Positions 51,986 to 64,000 are shown, numbered from the stretch's first letter. The stretch: 64,000 nt of DNA from Macrocybe gigantea (GCA_011319805.1 SJRY01000319.1:1-64000); one strand, 5' to 3'. The notes: generated from the letters alone by a model not told the origin. Numbers and translations are program-made.

Positions 51986-53400
51986 TCATTTCGGCGCGGC
52001 AAGTTGCTCAACAGTGCCATTGCTCCGCTTGATCGTCACACTACCGTCCTAAGGAAAAAGATGACAGAATCAGCGGCGTGTCCCCCAGACACAATTCGTC
52101 GAAGTAAACCTCGTTCCCAAAGTAGGCCGCCTGTGCCATATGACAAAAGAGCCCGACTTCTACGACTCCTGTCAACATCTTGATCTTTGCCATGATCTGC
52201 TTCCAAAAGCAAGGTGAAAATGTCAACTCTTTAGTGGAAAATATAGGAATTGACCTTGAAAGGCTCCTTCATTTCTTCATGTCCGAAAGGCGCGTCGATG
52301 ATGAAATTGCCGTTGTCCGAGACGACCGGGCCAGCTTAAAGGGGATGGTATTAGTTCAGGATAGGTCGGCACCAGTGGTTCGTCAAACCTTTTTTGACGG
52401 CCATCCGCAAGGTCGCATTCGGTGATCCCAGAACTCGGAGATTCTGAAGCACTTTGGCATAGGCGAAGGGTACGACTTCAATGGGCACACCGGGTTTGAA
52501 CTTCAATACCAATGTCGATTACTGCTTGCTTTTACTTTCAAAGTCAAGACGAAATGGCATACATTTGTTCCCAAATATTCCACATTTTTGCGGAAATCTG
52601 CGACGAGGATAAAGCTGAGAAACGAATTAATCAGCGGCGTTGCCTGAAACGCAAAAGCATACGTGATGGCCGCTTCGGCTAGGACCTTCTCGCGAAGGTG
52701 GCAGGCGCCTCCTCCCTTGATGCAGTTCAGCTGGTGATCTACTCTGAGAGGAATCGATCGTCAGGAAGGTGAGAGAGGCCTGTGGCAGAATAAACTGCTG
52801 ACTCGTCGGCGCCGTCGAGGGTAACATCGATCGTGGGGTATTGAACAACGTCTCCCAAGTTCAAGCCATTGGAGACGATGAGCTCTCTTGACTGAAAACC
52901 TGTGGAACAGATGGAATCGGATAGGACGGATCTACGGGTATTCATGGCTTACCAGTTGGAATGAAGACTCGATGGTGGTTCAACGCCTCCCCTTGTTGCA
53001 CTATCCGTTCAACAACATAAGGAACGGTTGAGCCTGCGTGATGCAGGATATGAGTCAGGGTTGCACGCTAGACGTATCCTACTTACCAGACCCGATGCCA
53101 ATGATCTAGACCATGTTAAGGCGAGAGAAAGATTGGAGTTGCACCACTCACTTTGTGTTCTGGTTTGACATGCTGGTCCACGGCCGTGTACGCTGCCAGC
53201 CTTTTCGACTCCTCGATCACACTCAACTTCCTCTCGACAGGCGTTGACGATTGCGCGGTCGCTGGCCATCAAACACCCTCGTTATTGACAAGTTTTCACA
53301 TATATGTTGACAAAGTTGGCAGACCTTGCTGAGCGTTGCCATCGACAGGGGCCTGTGTAGGCCGAATGGCTTGCAAAACCGAAGATACGCTGGTGGACAT
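51986..53400 (-). CDS. RKI1: Ribose-5-phosphate isomerase
   Basis: Cytosolic enzyme of the non-oxidative pentose phosphate pathway, interconverting ribose-5-phosphate and ribulose-5-phosphate. Start [20 protein letters not shown] at 53400; several short introns. Motifs in order: [38 protein letters not shown] (phosphate loop), [27 protein letters not shown] then [20 protein letters not shown] (active site), [38 protein letters not shown], and [20 protein letters not shown] before stop at 51986. All are family landmarks. One splice point near 52620 is unclear. A longer minus frame at 53713 (MLQRVWSITQQ) lies upstream and was not used. Divergent from TFB5. Confidence 0.88.
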
Positions 53401-53787
53401 TTGAAGATAGGCCCAGAGTGCGATGATCAATGCCCATAGACATGATATAGGATTTCGAGGCACGTCAGAACGAGATTGCCATCATGGCAGACCACGGTTG
53501 ATCGGAGAAAAAGGGGGAAATATCCGGCAGGATGGAAGATTTCATTTCAAAAACAATTGCTAGATGTGGCGGACGAAAAAGGTCCACGTACGTCAGATCT
53601 GAATGCACCTGCGTTGGAAGGGGCATCTTGACCGCGGAGAACGCGCGAGGCAGTAGAAGAGGACCAGAGATGCGGTGAAGCTGTTGTGTGATGGACCAGA
53701 CGCGTTGCAACATGATCGACTGAGCGACCGTTTTGGCTTGTTTTCCTCCAGCAAGCTCGTAGCTCTTTGCCAGCCTAGAACGCCTTC

Positions 53788-54168
53788 ATGAAGGCCATCA
53801 AAGGTCTGTTACGTCGGACTATATGAGTGTCGTTGTATGCCTCATACCCCGTCTTCTCTTAGGCATCCTTTTCACCTGGTGCGTGCACCCAACATCGAGG
53901 ATCATTACGCCACGTCGAAACTGATTCGACCAACTCGAATAGCGATCCGGCGGTCAAACAGATCCTATTGGCTATGAACGAGAAGGATAGCTTCATCATT
54001 GAGGACCTGGACGACTACCATATCGTCATCAAAGCGGATGAAGAGTATCGCGTTAGGAAGCAACTGGAGCTTGAGGTATGATCACCCGCGACATTGCATG
54101 TTTTCGTTCTCAAACATCATGTTTGTGTGATCTAGCTCGAAAAGAACACGTACAGCCTCGAGCCATAG
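53788..54168 (+). CDS. TFB5: TFIIH subunit TFB5 (TTDA/GTF2H5 homologue)
   Basis: Small subunit that stabilises TFIIH in transcription and nucleotide excision repair. Four exons: 53788-53803, 53863-53878, 53943-54075 and 54136-54168, giving 65 residues, close to the usual 70. Readable landmarks: MKAIKGILFTCDPAVKQ, then DSFIIEDLDDYHIVI, and the end ELEKNTYSLEP. The first two coding exons are only 16 bases each; they are needed to build the conserved start KG-x-L-x-x-CDPAVK, and every junction is GT-AG with matching phase. The last three residues of the yeast-type tail are absent. It shares an upstream region of about 390 bases with the isomerase gene. Confidence 0.85.
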
Positions 54169-54583
54169 ATTTGCAACTTCAGCCGTCTCTCCTGAAGGAA
54201 AAGAAGGAGTGCGACTGGAGCATCCAAGTCCTTGGATCACAGGCGCTTCAACGACACCTCGTTCGTCGTTAGTGCAAGGTCATTGGCTATACAAGAACGA
54301 AATTGTCGAAGACAAGGTCATCCTTAACGATGCTCCAGAGTTTGTCATTCTCGTCGACATGGCGGTTGAACGCATACTGGAAGACAGTTTGTACACGCTG
54401 GTTTGATAGAAGTGGCCTATCGACCAGAGCGTGCCCAGACTCTTCACCTAATCTTGACTTACGGTCTGATTGTCCTGCAGCCAATGAGTAAATGATTTAG
54501 AAAATATGAAACAGATCCGTCTCTCGTTATACTGTTCTCGTCGGCCTCGGACACGGGAATTAAAAAAAAGATGAGTTTCTTTA

Positions 54584-56858
54584 TCAAGCTTTCGTAAAGA
54601 AAGCTTCCGATCTATCGCGGATGGTCGTCCCGAGAAGCGGAGGTACGCTCGCATCCGCGCCCCAAAACCCCGTAATTCCCAACCCAACCACATGATGGTT
54701 CCCATCGTATGAGATCTCAGCCAGCGCTCCCGAATCCGTATCGAGATTCCCTTCGACCCAGTATGGTTCGGATGCGTTGCCTGTGGGCTGCAAAATGGCA
54801 TATCATCTCGTGCTTCCAGAGCCGCACAACAACGTATTCTTTTACTCACGTAGCTGCTGACCTGGCTCAAATTGAACAGATTCCCGTCGAAATGCGTCAT
54901 CTTCGCATGCGAGAAGAACGGGTTATCCCAGAGGGCCATGAACGTGGGCACTTTCGGGTCGACGGTGCCGGGGAAGCGTTCTGAGACGTTGGCGGCAAGT
55001 TGCTTGCAGCTTGGGCTCGCGGTCGCGCCAGGGGGCGATAAGAGGCAGAACTCGACGCGTCCGTAGCCTGGATCGTTGTATACACCTGCAATCGCGCTGA
55101 AGTTGGCCGATGGGAGCGACGCATTGGAAGGTCGCGGTGTGACGGAAAGCTGTTGCGCAGCAACGGCATCTCTGAGCCTGCATGGCCAAAAAAAAAGGTT
55201 CAAATTATGTATCGATGCCACCGGGAAATGACGGGAACCTTGAATTCCAATCAACGGGCTCTAGTCCGAGAGCTTCATCAATAATCCGATATTCGATTGC
55301 AATGATGAAAGAGCCGCCATAGAAGCCGTCGTTTGTTAGGACAGCGACTCCTAGTCCATCCGAAGGCAAGCGAGCAACTTCCGAAAGAAAGCCTCAGGAC
55401 CGATGTTTTTTCAGTCAATGTCTCCACGCGGAATCTGGAGGACAAGTTACCTGGCACGCCGCCACTATGTTGCACGATCTCTGTAAAGGATCGCATTGGA
55501 CATCCGTTCCGCTGCGAAAAGAAAAAAAATGCGAACCATGTCCCCTATATGTTCCGCGCCCTTGCCCTCCTCCGTAAACCGAGGGAGACAATTCTGGGAG
55601 GGCGCTTTGAGAAGAAAGTCAGCATTTGTACCTGCATGATATGTAGCGGGAACGCACGCAGCGCCGTCTACAACTGTGATCCCCGTCGAGACTTTTTCTA
55701 TGACATCAGGAGGGATAACCGATTGGTTGGTTCCAGGTTTCACGCCGTTCAAGAGGAGAGCTTGCAACCAGGTTGCCTGGAATATGTACGAATCAATATG
55801 ACATGTAAAGCAAGGCGAGACGGACTTGCCATGTCGGTTGCGCTACTTATGATGCCACCAGCGCCGGATATGACTTTGGGGCACACTCAGCACGCGTTAG
55901 GCAAAATAGATGAGAGAACTCACAATTGCCGTCTTCGCCTCCTACTTGGCTCCAGTATGGATAGATTCGAGCGATTCCCTTTTCAAACGGGTCTCTGGAA
56001 ACATTGACGCCTTGCTTGGACATTCCATCCGCCAAGAAGCCGCTAGCATTCGCAACATCATAAGAATATGTAGTTGAAGTGAGGCCTAGTGGGTCGAAGA
56101 TGTGTTGCTTGACGTATCGCGCAAACGGAATTTTCGATGGAAGATGAACTGTGGGGAGATAAGATAGGACGAAGTACCAGAGATTACAGTATTGCCAGAT
56201 ATCCCGGAATTCAGCAGAAGGTCTAAGAGATTTCATTCTCTTGATCTTTTATGGAAAAAATGCGCACGAACGTCAGTAAAGGTGTTCAAAAAGCAATGGA
56301 AAAAAATGCTGACGATCTCCGGCACGTCATCAGACCATTTGTACATGAAGTCGTGTCTGGGTAAGCCGGTGCGGTGGCTCATCGCATCGACGATGGTTAC
56401 TTGTCTAGTCGCGATATCGTCCTCGAGGCCGAATCCAGGAACGATGGATGCGAGTTTCGATGTCCAAGACAGACGAGGAGAAACGCTCTCGTTACTGATC
56501 AAGAGACCAGTAGCAATGCTAGTGAAAACCTACCACGAGCTGGTGAGCTACCACATCGCAGTATCCTCCTGCTCCTCACCTTGGAGTTCGAGCCAATTGC
56601 GAACAAGGTCTTCTCATTGACTTTGGTCCCATTTGCGGTCGCAATGCCGTAGCCTTTTGTTTCGACATCCCAACCACCTGCCGCGTTCCTCTTTACAACG
56701 GCAACAGCGACGCCGCCAGGAGATGTCCAATCGGACAGCACCTGATTGATAAAAGCATCGACCTGTGAGTTGAGGATAGTGCCGTCCGTGCTGTTTTGTG
56801 CAAGGGCAGGCAGCACCGCTGCAGATAAGGCGATCAACGGTGTAGATGGTAGACGCAT
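54584..56858 (-). CDS. Secreted serine hydrolase of the beta-lactamase/penicillin-binding fold
   Basis: Signal peptide MRLPSTPLIALSAAVLPALA, then QNSTDG. Class C beta-lactamase-like domain: FAIGSNSK (SxxK, nucleophile Ser and Lys), SHRTGLPRHDFMYKW, WQYCNLWYFVLSYLP (YxN), QHIFDPLGLTSTTYSYD, SGAGGIISSATDMASWLQAL, then VQHSGGVPGN in place of KTG (HSG is common in esterase-like members). A C-terminal domain (FSAIAGVYNDPGYGRVEFCL; LALISYDGNH-like strands) ends at 54584. Several introns. Family members hydrolyse esters, amides or peptides; the substrate here is unknown. Many NxS/T sites fit a secreted glycoprotein. Confidence 0.78.
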
Positions 56859-58020
56859 TTCAAAGCAATTCTGTAGAAGTGAGATGGACGATTCTTCCTT
56901 TTAAGGGACACGGCGAAGTATCGTAGAGTGCTATGCACATCATGAGTCAACGTCCGCAGTCCGAATGCCGGGGAGCTCGCAGCTCGAGAAAGGACCATCG
57001 CTGTCAAATACTGCTTCTCTTGCCGATCATATAGGCGCAGCACAGAGAATGCACTTTTTGGAGATGTAATGGATTCTCCATATGGACACCGCAAAATTGG
57101 CGTTCATTTATTATTGTTGAAGGGGTGGGCATCAAACCTGGGACGACAGACAACTCTTCGCATTCGATAGTCTAGGATGGAAATTGCTGTAGTTATGCTC
57201 CATATATGGAACGAGTAAGCTTGTCGGTGTTGTAAGCGTATTCGGTTTGGGGGCCGGAGCTTCACTTTGTGAAGATCCTTGGAGATCGGTGGCATGCATA
57301 TGCATTGCAGTGATGTGTGTTAGTAGGGGGAAAGCAATGACGCAATGCACTCTCTTCGCATCACTTTAGCGTTGGAATCTGCGACGACCTCGGAAGCAGA
57401 GCTATGAACGGGGACGAGTTTGACCGAAGACAAGCGTAGTTCTGGTAGGATGCACCGAGTGCATATGCGTTTTACAAATGAGATGGCTCGGAAGCTGGAG
57501 GTCAACGTAGGATTTTGCTAAATGCCGCCCGTCCTCCGCAGCATCGTGATCGCCGCCCTGGCTTGTTCGCGTCGTCATGTCGCGAGGAGCGTAACATCAT
57601 CTCTTGGCCATACGGGTAAGGAGAAGCAGACATGGGATCTGTCTCTTCATGTTTGCGGCGAGCTGTGAGAAAGACAGTGGCGATTAGGAGTTAAGGAACA
57701 GAGAAATATTTTCTAGAACAACTCCTTGTTGCATACACACGCTTCCGTTGGTGCCTGTCGAACCAAACCATGAGCAGTCTAATGCTTGTCATGACACAAC
57801 GGCTACTTTTCCTGACCTCTCAAATGCTGTCGGGCTCAGTCGTCGTGCGATGCTCAAGAAATGCTGTCGTCCGAACGATCGGAGCCTTGAGCTCGGCCCC
57901 CGCAACCAAACGGGGACAACATGGTTGCTCGGGTCTCGGATGACCTATCTGCTTCGGCCCTTAAGCAATGCACGCACCGTGCACTGAATACAACTTAGAA
58001 CATCCATTGCAAATGCTGCC
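56859..58020. other. Divergent intergenic region
   Basis: About 1.16 kb between the hydrolase start (-) and the regulator start (+). Short frames at 57104-57350 (-) and 57748-57987 (+) are unconvincing. Both promoters should lie here. Confidence 0.45.
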
Positions 58021-61000
58021 ATGTTGTCTTATGAAGAGGAGACAGGCACAAAATGTAACACTCCCATCGTACAGGACGACCTTGGGAGACAGAGGTCCCC
58101 CGTGCTTGTGATCTCTGTCGAAGGAAGAAAAGTGAGCGTTTCATCGGGATATCCATCGACAAACTGCTTATTGGTGGCCGTTCCTTTCAACCAACCATAG
58201 TCCGATGTAAAAGTTTTCTTTTGTCTTGGAACGTTGTCTTTCCGATGGAACCTTTCTTTGTACGACAGGTGACGGGGCACAGATGCCGAACCATCGATGT
58301 ACAAACTGTATCATCTACCGTCGTGAATGCTCATATGTAGAAACCGCAGAGGTGAGCCCGTATCAGTCTCTGTTGAGTGACTACAGACATTATAATGTGG
58401 GATTTGCAAGAGAAGGGGACCTCCAAAGTCGTGAGTGTCTCTCAATCCATGTTCTCTGTCAACCTGCCCTAACACTTTTCAGATACATCGACCGTCTCGA
58501 GGACAGGGTGAAGCGATTAGAAACGTTGTTGGAAGAGGTAACATAGCGTCATGTTTGACCTATAAATTTAGAATACTCAAGCAATCTCATCTTCAGATTA
58601 GTCCGGAAGCCCTTCGGCAACTTGATGCCATGCCTTCGAGCCATATGCTATCGCTTGATTCAATGGGTTCATTGATCATCGAGCATCCCCAGAACACCAA
58701 GAAATCTGGCAAGGGTAAGGGCATTGACACATTGCAGCCCGATTCGTCATCCGAGGATGAACGGGAGAACACCAATTTCACTGCTATGATGAGCCAACTC
58801 ACGCTAAGAGGTCCCGACGACCGTGTTTTCGGGGAATCGAGCAGCCAACAGATATACCATCAGGCCTTGAGGATGATGCAAGAGCTCATGGGCGAGAACA
58901 CCGCCCTGGACTCGGGTTTGCCGTCTCACCTCGTGAGTTCACTGAACATGCGATCTTGTCCTTCGTATTGATAGACTCGATTCCAGCTGGAAACACCGAT
59001 CAACCTAGCACCAAAGATCCCCTATTCCTTCCCAGAGCCGGATCTGATGCATTCTTTGATCGACCTCTATTTTCGCCATGTCAACCTCTACTTCCCCGTT
59101 CTTCATCGCCAGATCTTCGAAGAAGCCCTCGCGAAGAATCTTCATGTGACCTGCCGCGAGTTTGCAATTCTTCTCCTTCTCGTCTGTGCCAACGGCTCTC
59201 GATACTCGGACGACCCTCGTGTCTTTCTCGATGGCTCTTCCTCAAATTCTTGTGGCTGGAAGTGGTTCTGTCAAGCTCCGGTAGTCAGAAACAAACCGCT
59301 TAATGCAGCGTCGCTGTATGACATACAATATTATTGTGTATGTCCGTCTTCTTTCCTATTTCTTCATACTTTAGTCTTTGACTGTGCATCAAGCTGCTCT
59401 GCTTGTTTTTGGCAGGAACCTCCGCGCCCCAATCTTGTTGGGTCATGGTCTATATAGGCATTCGCGCAGCGCAAGATGTAGGCTTACATCATCGCAGCGA
59501 ATGTAAAACCGCAGATGATGAGCTTCGCAAACGCGCTTTCTGGTATTTTTTATTTTTATTTTTTCTCCCTTGGCTCCATGCACCTTCCTGATTTTGTGCC
59601 ATAATTTCAGGGTTCTTCTGTGCATAGACCGATTCACGAGTGCATCTTTGGGTAGACCGTGTACGATGCTTGATGCCGAGTATGAATTCTGCCTCTGCGC
59701 CTTCGCAGGTCTCTAATCAGCTTCCTTATCCAGGTTTGGTATCGATATGCCTGTGGAGTGTGATGACGAATATTGGGACCGTTCAGGGACCGAAATACGT
59801 TTCAATCAACCTCCGAATCGCCCTTCGCTGGTCTCATATTTCACGGCCTACATAAAACTCACGAACATACTCGCCTTTATGCTGCGCACCGTCGTCCGTC
59901 TCAGTTATTCGCTCGATCATGGATCTTGAAAACTGACGCGTAATTGATCGTTCTTCTTACAGTATGCCGTCAATCCGTCGAAGGTCATCCGTGGATTCTC
60001 TGGTAGACGCTGGGAAGAGGGTATCGTCGCTGAGCTGGATTCCGCCCTCAATCAATGGGCAGATTCCGTTCCTGACCATCGTAAGTGGCTTGTCCTCTCT
60101 GATGAGAGCTGGGACCAAGAGCGCCCTCTTAGTTAGATGGGATCCAGCGAAGGAAGACGTGCAGTTTTTCAACCAATCTGCATCTCTTTACTGCATCTAC
60201 TACTACGCGCAGATCCTCGTGCATATGCCTTTCATACCGACGCCCCGCAAGCCTTCTTCCAATTCCTTTCCCTCCCTGGCTATATGCATAAACGCAGCGA
60301 GGTCATCCAGCCACGTGGGCGCTGCTCAACACCGTCGATGCCCCATTCCTGTGCCCGGCGTTATCGTAAGCTATTTCGTGAGCTGAGGTATCACTTCAAA
60401 AGAGAAACTCACCTCCACGATTCCAGTCATCGCTCTTCACGTCCGCCATCGTGCTGCTGCTGAACATCTGGGGTGGGAAGAGATCCGGTCTTTCCATTGA
60501 TCCCAATAAGGAAATGGCGGATGTCCTAAAGTGCATGGAAGTAATCAAGTCCTGGGAAGGAAGGTACACATTTCCATACTTTAGTTTAAGTTTATGCGGA
60601 AAGACCTGAAATTTTTCTCTGCTTAGGTGGCATGTCGCTGGACGATTATGGTGAATCATCTCATCATCTCCTTTCCGCAATGTAATCCAGTAGCGTCGAG
60701 CTGACGAATTCTGGCGTCTTCCAGGGACACCCTATCCGAGCTGGCTTCTGCGGGCGAGTTGCCTCTTCCAAACCGGGCTTCGAATAAGCGCGAGCGTGAC
60801 GATGCAAAGGACGAGGGTCGCGACCGCAGTCCTAACAACAGCGCGAATCATTCCTTGTCGGTTTCGGGCGACTCGAGTGCGAGCCGTGTCGTCCGAAGCT
60901 CACGCCCGTTCGTGATGCCGTCTTCGCGCGCAGTTGCTGGGTCGAACAAAGGCCCCTACGTTCCACCCCCACTCCATCCGCATGACTCATCTATGCAGAC

Positions 61001-61673
61001 GGCCGGCGTGCATCGTCCCATGGAACATGTCACGCCAATGTTCGGCGTGTTTCCATCTGATGCTCGGGAGTATATGGGTCCATTTCACGAAATGCACGCG
61101 CAGTCGCCGGTCCACCCGATGCACGACCATGGTTTGCCATTATACACAAATGAATTGAGTGAAGGAGTTGTATATGCGGAGGAAGCCTACCAGCTTCCTC
61201 TTACTGACCCGCAAACCCTGCAGACTCCGCTTTCTCCCGTCGCCCCGCTCTCATCGGCGCATGACTTTGGTGCTGAACACCCCTGTCCGCACTCAAGATC
61301 TAACCAAGTCGGTCCTTCACCCGTCTCCGCTGCACCGTTTGCTACGCATGAATTCTTTCATGAGCAACCGGTGCTAGGTATGGAGGCCATTGCGCCACCG
61401 CCTCTCATAATACCAGGCAGTGGTTATGGAAGTAGCGTTTCTCAGGACTCACGAACAACAATGGAAATCCCATACCACCAGACCTTGGCGCATTATTCGC
61501 ACATGCCGTACCTGTACCCTCAACCTGTACCTCACCCGTACCCTCAGACAAGCCTCAACGCTTTCTCTTCAATCCCAACGTCGTCGCCTATGGCTCCACA
61601 CGCCGACGGGGCACAGCTGCAGGAGAAAGCAAGTAATGCAATATGGCCAGAGGCGACTGTCAATTTTGAGTGA
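58021..61673 (+). CDS. Zn2Cys6 fungal-specific transcription factor
   Basis: Nuclear regulator. Start MLSYEEETGTKCNTP at 58021. DNA-binding motif: RACDLCRRKK, then after an intron PNHRCTNCIIYRRECSYVE; next a coiled-coil exon YIDRLEDRVKRLETLLEE. The middle-homology (fungal_trans) domain: LIDLYFRHVNLYFPVLHRQI, LLLVCANGSRYSDDP, YIGIRAAQDVGLHHRS, KRAFW, DRFTSASLGRP, DAEYEF. Then QSASLYCIYYYAQILVHMPF, IVLLLNIWGGKRSGL, and a long Pro/Ser-rich tail to 61673. One C is missing from the run at 58097-58101, needed to join the start to RACDLC. In my splice model the third Cys of the cluster is not found, so the first intron border is uncertain. Target genes are unknown. Confidence 0.78.
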
Positions 61674-61744
61674 GTGTGCCTACACAGTGCTTCTCCACGT
61701 GAGATGGACGGTTAAGTCTCACTGCTGCGGCTGGTCACTGGAAC

Positions 61745-62040
61745 CGTTATAAAAACTAATTAAATTACATGTCTTCTTTTTTTTTTAAATTTTCAATAGG
61801 AGCAATCTAAAGCAAATGATATATTGATCCAGTGGAAAAATACAAAGAAAACAATACCTATCCACAAATTTTTCTGCATGAAAAATGTAATATTTATACA
61901 TGGGTAGAGATATGTAATAAACATTTCATTTTAAAAATAACATATACTGCACAGTTCTATCTCAGCCTTATTCCTGTGAAAAATGAATATAGAAATATAC
62001 TGTTTTTGCGTGCGAAAAATCAACTAAATAAATGAATAAT
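61745..62040. other. AT-rich island
   Basis: About 300 bases with far lower GC than everything around it (roughly a quarter by eye). A 67-residue plus frame (61832-62035, MEKYKENNTYPQIF) is rich in Asn, Lys, Ile and Tyr, as a translated AT-rich sequence would be. It could be a mitochondrial insertion, foreign DNA or an AT-rich spacer. Confidence 0.5.
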
Positions 62041-62078
62041 TTATCCGCGCGATACAGCGCAGAATATACCAATCGCGT

Positions 62079-62111
62079 CGCTCATCGCGTCGAAGCATCG
62101 CCCGATGAGCG
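62079..62111. repeat. Perfect 9-bp inverted repeat beside the AT-rich island
   Basis: CGCTCATCG and CGATGAGCG separated by 15 bases, in a CG-rich stretch with further GCGAT words. Could form a hairpin. No terminator-like T-run follows. Confidence 0.6.
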
Positions 62112-62510
62112 CCTACCCAGCGAGGCGATGACTGCGCATTCGCCAGCGCTCCGAACATCCTTGATTTAGTAGTGCGCGCGTAATAGTCGGTGAGGAGGCG
62201 AAGACATGTGGCGCGAAGAGCCTGGGGTTGGGGCTGCGATGGGCGGAGACGTGCTCGGGAGTGAGCCTATGCTAGAGCGGAGTGGCGACGAGGCAGCACC
62301 GGCCTGTGGAGGGGTTGGTAGTGCGCCCTCGGTGTCATCGTGCCGCGACGAGGCCAGGTAGTAAAACGAGAGGAAACGACCACCGCGCGCCTCCTTGTGA
62401 ACTGGTTTCTGCTGCCTGTGTGGGTGGTCAGATTGCGAGTCATCGTCCATCGTCCATCGTCACATCCTGCAAACCACAAAAGACACGCTCAAACTCACAA
62501 CGCGCTCTCA

Positions 62511-62893
62511 ATGCAAATTTTCTACTTCGACGAAATCCCTGGAAGCCAACGCGATGAAACGCGCGACAGGGTAATTGAAGCGCTAGAGACGCACGGGGAA
62601 GCGATTTCCATTCGTTTCAATTCGGAGCGCGTCGACTGGGTGGTCATGTAAGTGACTTTCACTTTTTATAATATCAATTGCAAGATAAATCGCCTACCTT
62701 AAGGGGCGCACTGCACTGGTCTAGAGGGAACGCGTGGCACTGGACTGTGCGAGGATTCGTCAACGGTCGTGCGCGGGCGACACTTCATGTTTATCCTGCG
62801 GGACAGGACGCCGAGTGCTTTTTTAACGGAGGAAAAAAGTGGGGACGTAAAGGGCGCACTATGAATGTATATGAAATGTGCAATGTACTTTGA
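62511..62893 (+). CDS. Hypothetical small gene
   Basis: ATG at 62511 opens MQIFYFDEIPGSQRDETRDR to WVVM, with a donor-like GTAAGT at 62649. A second frame ending at 62893 (HWSRGNAWHWTVRGFVNGRA, then AECFFNGGKKWGRKG) may be the next exon, but the acceptor is not certain. No family recognised. A minus frame 62450-62166 overlaps upstream and is Ser/Pro-rich. Confidence 0.25.
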
Positions 62894-64000
62894 AATGGGA
62901 CAATAAGGACGACGCGCACCGCAGGACTGAACCGGCAATAGTGAGAATGACTGTGCCATAAAATGTCGCGCGTGTCAATTCCAATTAACCGCGCTTCGGA
63001 AGTTCGTCGCACGCACTGGAATGGCGTGTGATCCATTGGTGGATGCGTTCGCAATAACAAGAGCATCAAACCGCCAAACAGGTGTGTACTGGCGCGCGAT
63101 AGGCATTGTTGGGGAATATGAAAGTTATTATTATCGCATTCCGGCGGGGATGGTGAGCCCGACTTGAATGTCACTACAACTCTGAGGAGGGAACGTCGGG
63201 GAATAGAAACGAAGCTATGTTTGTGGACGAACAGGATCTCACTGGATGCGACACCGCAGCATACGTCATCATCGCCGCTACGCAGCAGGCGCGGCAGTTG
63301 GGGCAAATGCACTGGGATGGTCAGCGGCGGGTCCAGCGTCGTTTTCGGAGCTCCGGTAGCCATAGGCGTATTCATACGCATCGTCCTATACACAGTCATG
63401 GCCGTATCTATAACCATGGGCATAGGCGGAGCCGACGACCAAGAATAAGACAAAGAGCGTGTCGATTTCGTCGTTGCGACGGTGAAAAGGACAGCAACAC
63501 GCAATACACATACGTCCAGAGCCTGATGCGCATCGCGGCACGGGCCTCTGCTTTCCCAGTGTCGCAACACACACAGAATGGCGAAGCCTAGTAGACGAAC
63601 CACTCAGATGCCTATCTGCTGTGACCAGAGTTGTCGGTCATGCGTACGATCAGCGCGCTGTCCATACTTCGAGGCCTATATGAGTGGTTGTGATCGGTTG
63701 ATGGCAGCAGTGGAAGGGCTAAGAGTAGTCTGCCGACACTTCCATGCATTGCAGTGGCACAGGCACCGATCATGGCACATAAAGTAATAAGGACGAGCGC
63801 TCCAAGTTGAAGTGCGACCTGCTCGATGCGACGCTTGAGCTGGTGCTATTTCCATGTGGTGCAGGCTCGTGCGGTAGCTTTTCCGCGTGTTGCCCTGCCG
63901 GTCGATGATGAGGATTCAGTCGTAATCTGGGTGTCGGAAAAAGATAAATCAGCATTCATTGAAAGAAAAGGAACGTGCTTCGTGCTTCAGATAAGCGAAC
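62894..64000. other. Unassigned right end
   Basis: Overlapping frames on both strands. A plus frame 63164-63448 includes a hydrophobic run (VVFGAPVAIGVFIRIVLYTV) that could be one membrane helix; a 270-residue minus frame (63603-62791) covers the same bases. I cannot choose between them and recognise neither. Confidence 0.25.

Noticed and set aside
62791..63603. 270-residue minus frame at the right end
   Set aside because: No recognisable motif and no exon partners; overlaps equally open plus frames, so strand cannot be decided.

Overview
This is a fungal nuclear window, most likely from an Agaricomycete (mushroom-forming basidiomycete). The genes are split by 45-75 bp GT-AG introns. The aromatic pathway is a single five-domain AROM polypeptide. 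Several families are typical of agaric genomes: tandem seven-transmembrane proteins, a Plavaka transposase with an SPT5-like and a DUF6698-type gene, an alpha-kinase, and Ty3/gypsy elements with chromodomains. No tRNA, rRNA or CRISPR array was recognised.

Layout. 1-3441: two tandem seven-transmembrane (7TM) genes. 4241-11119: RAX1-like RGS membrane protein (+) converging on ARO1 (-). 12191-17342: a complete DNA transposon (62-bp inverted repeats, 6-bp target duplication) holding a decayed integrase-type transposase and an alpha-kinase gene. 18479-49080: a third 7TM gene cut in two by about 29 kb of nested mobile DNA. 50399-61673: a fourth 7TM gene, ribose-5-phosphate isomerase, TFB5 of TFIIH, a secreted beta-lactamase-fold serine hydrolase and a Zn2Cys6 regulator. 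61745-64000: an AT-rich island and sequence I could not assign.

The nested block can be peeled apart by its target-site duplications. A solo LTR sits in the 7TM gene (CTTTC). That LTR is split by a large DNA transposon, 19012-47853 (2-bp GT; inverted repeats CATTAGCAAAAAGTCC-like). This transposon carries a Plavaka-type transposase, a GATA-finger gene, an SPT5-like NGN/KOW gene and a DUF6698-type gene. A Ty3/gypsy element (B, minus strand, AGAAT) lies in the last exon of the SPT5-like gene, and a second one (A, plus strand) lies in B. A PIF/Harbinger element (AAT) lies in the right subterminal repeats.

Two kinds of damage must be kept apart. Mobile-element genes carry many in-frame TGA codons where the family has arginine, as expected from CpG deamination of CGA. 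Separately, at least nine single-base losses occur in short runs of one base, including in the housekeeping genes ARO1 and RAX1. These look more like consensus errors than biology.
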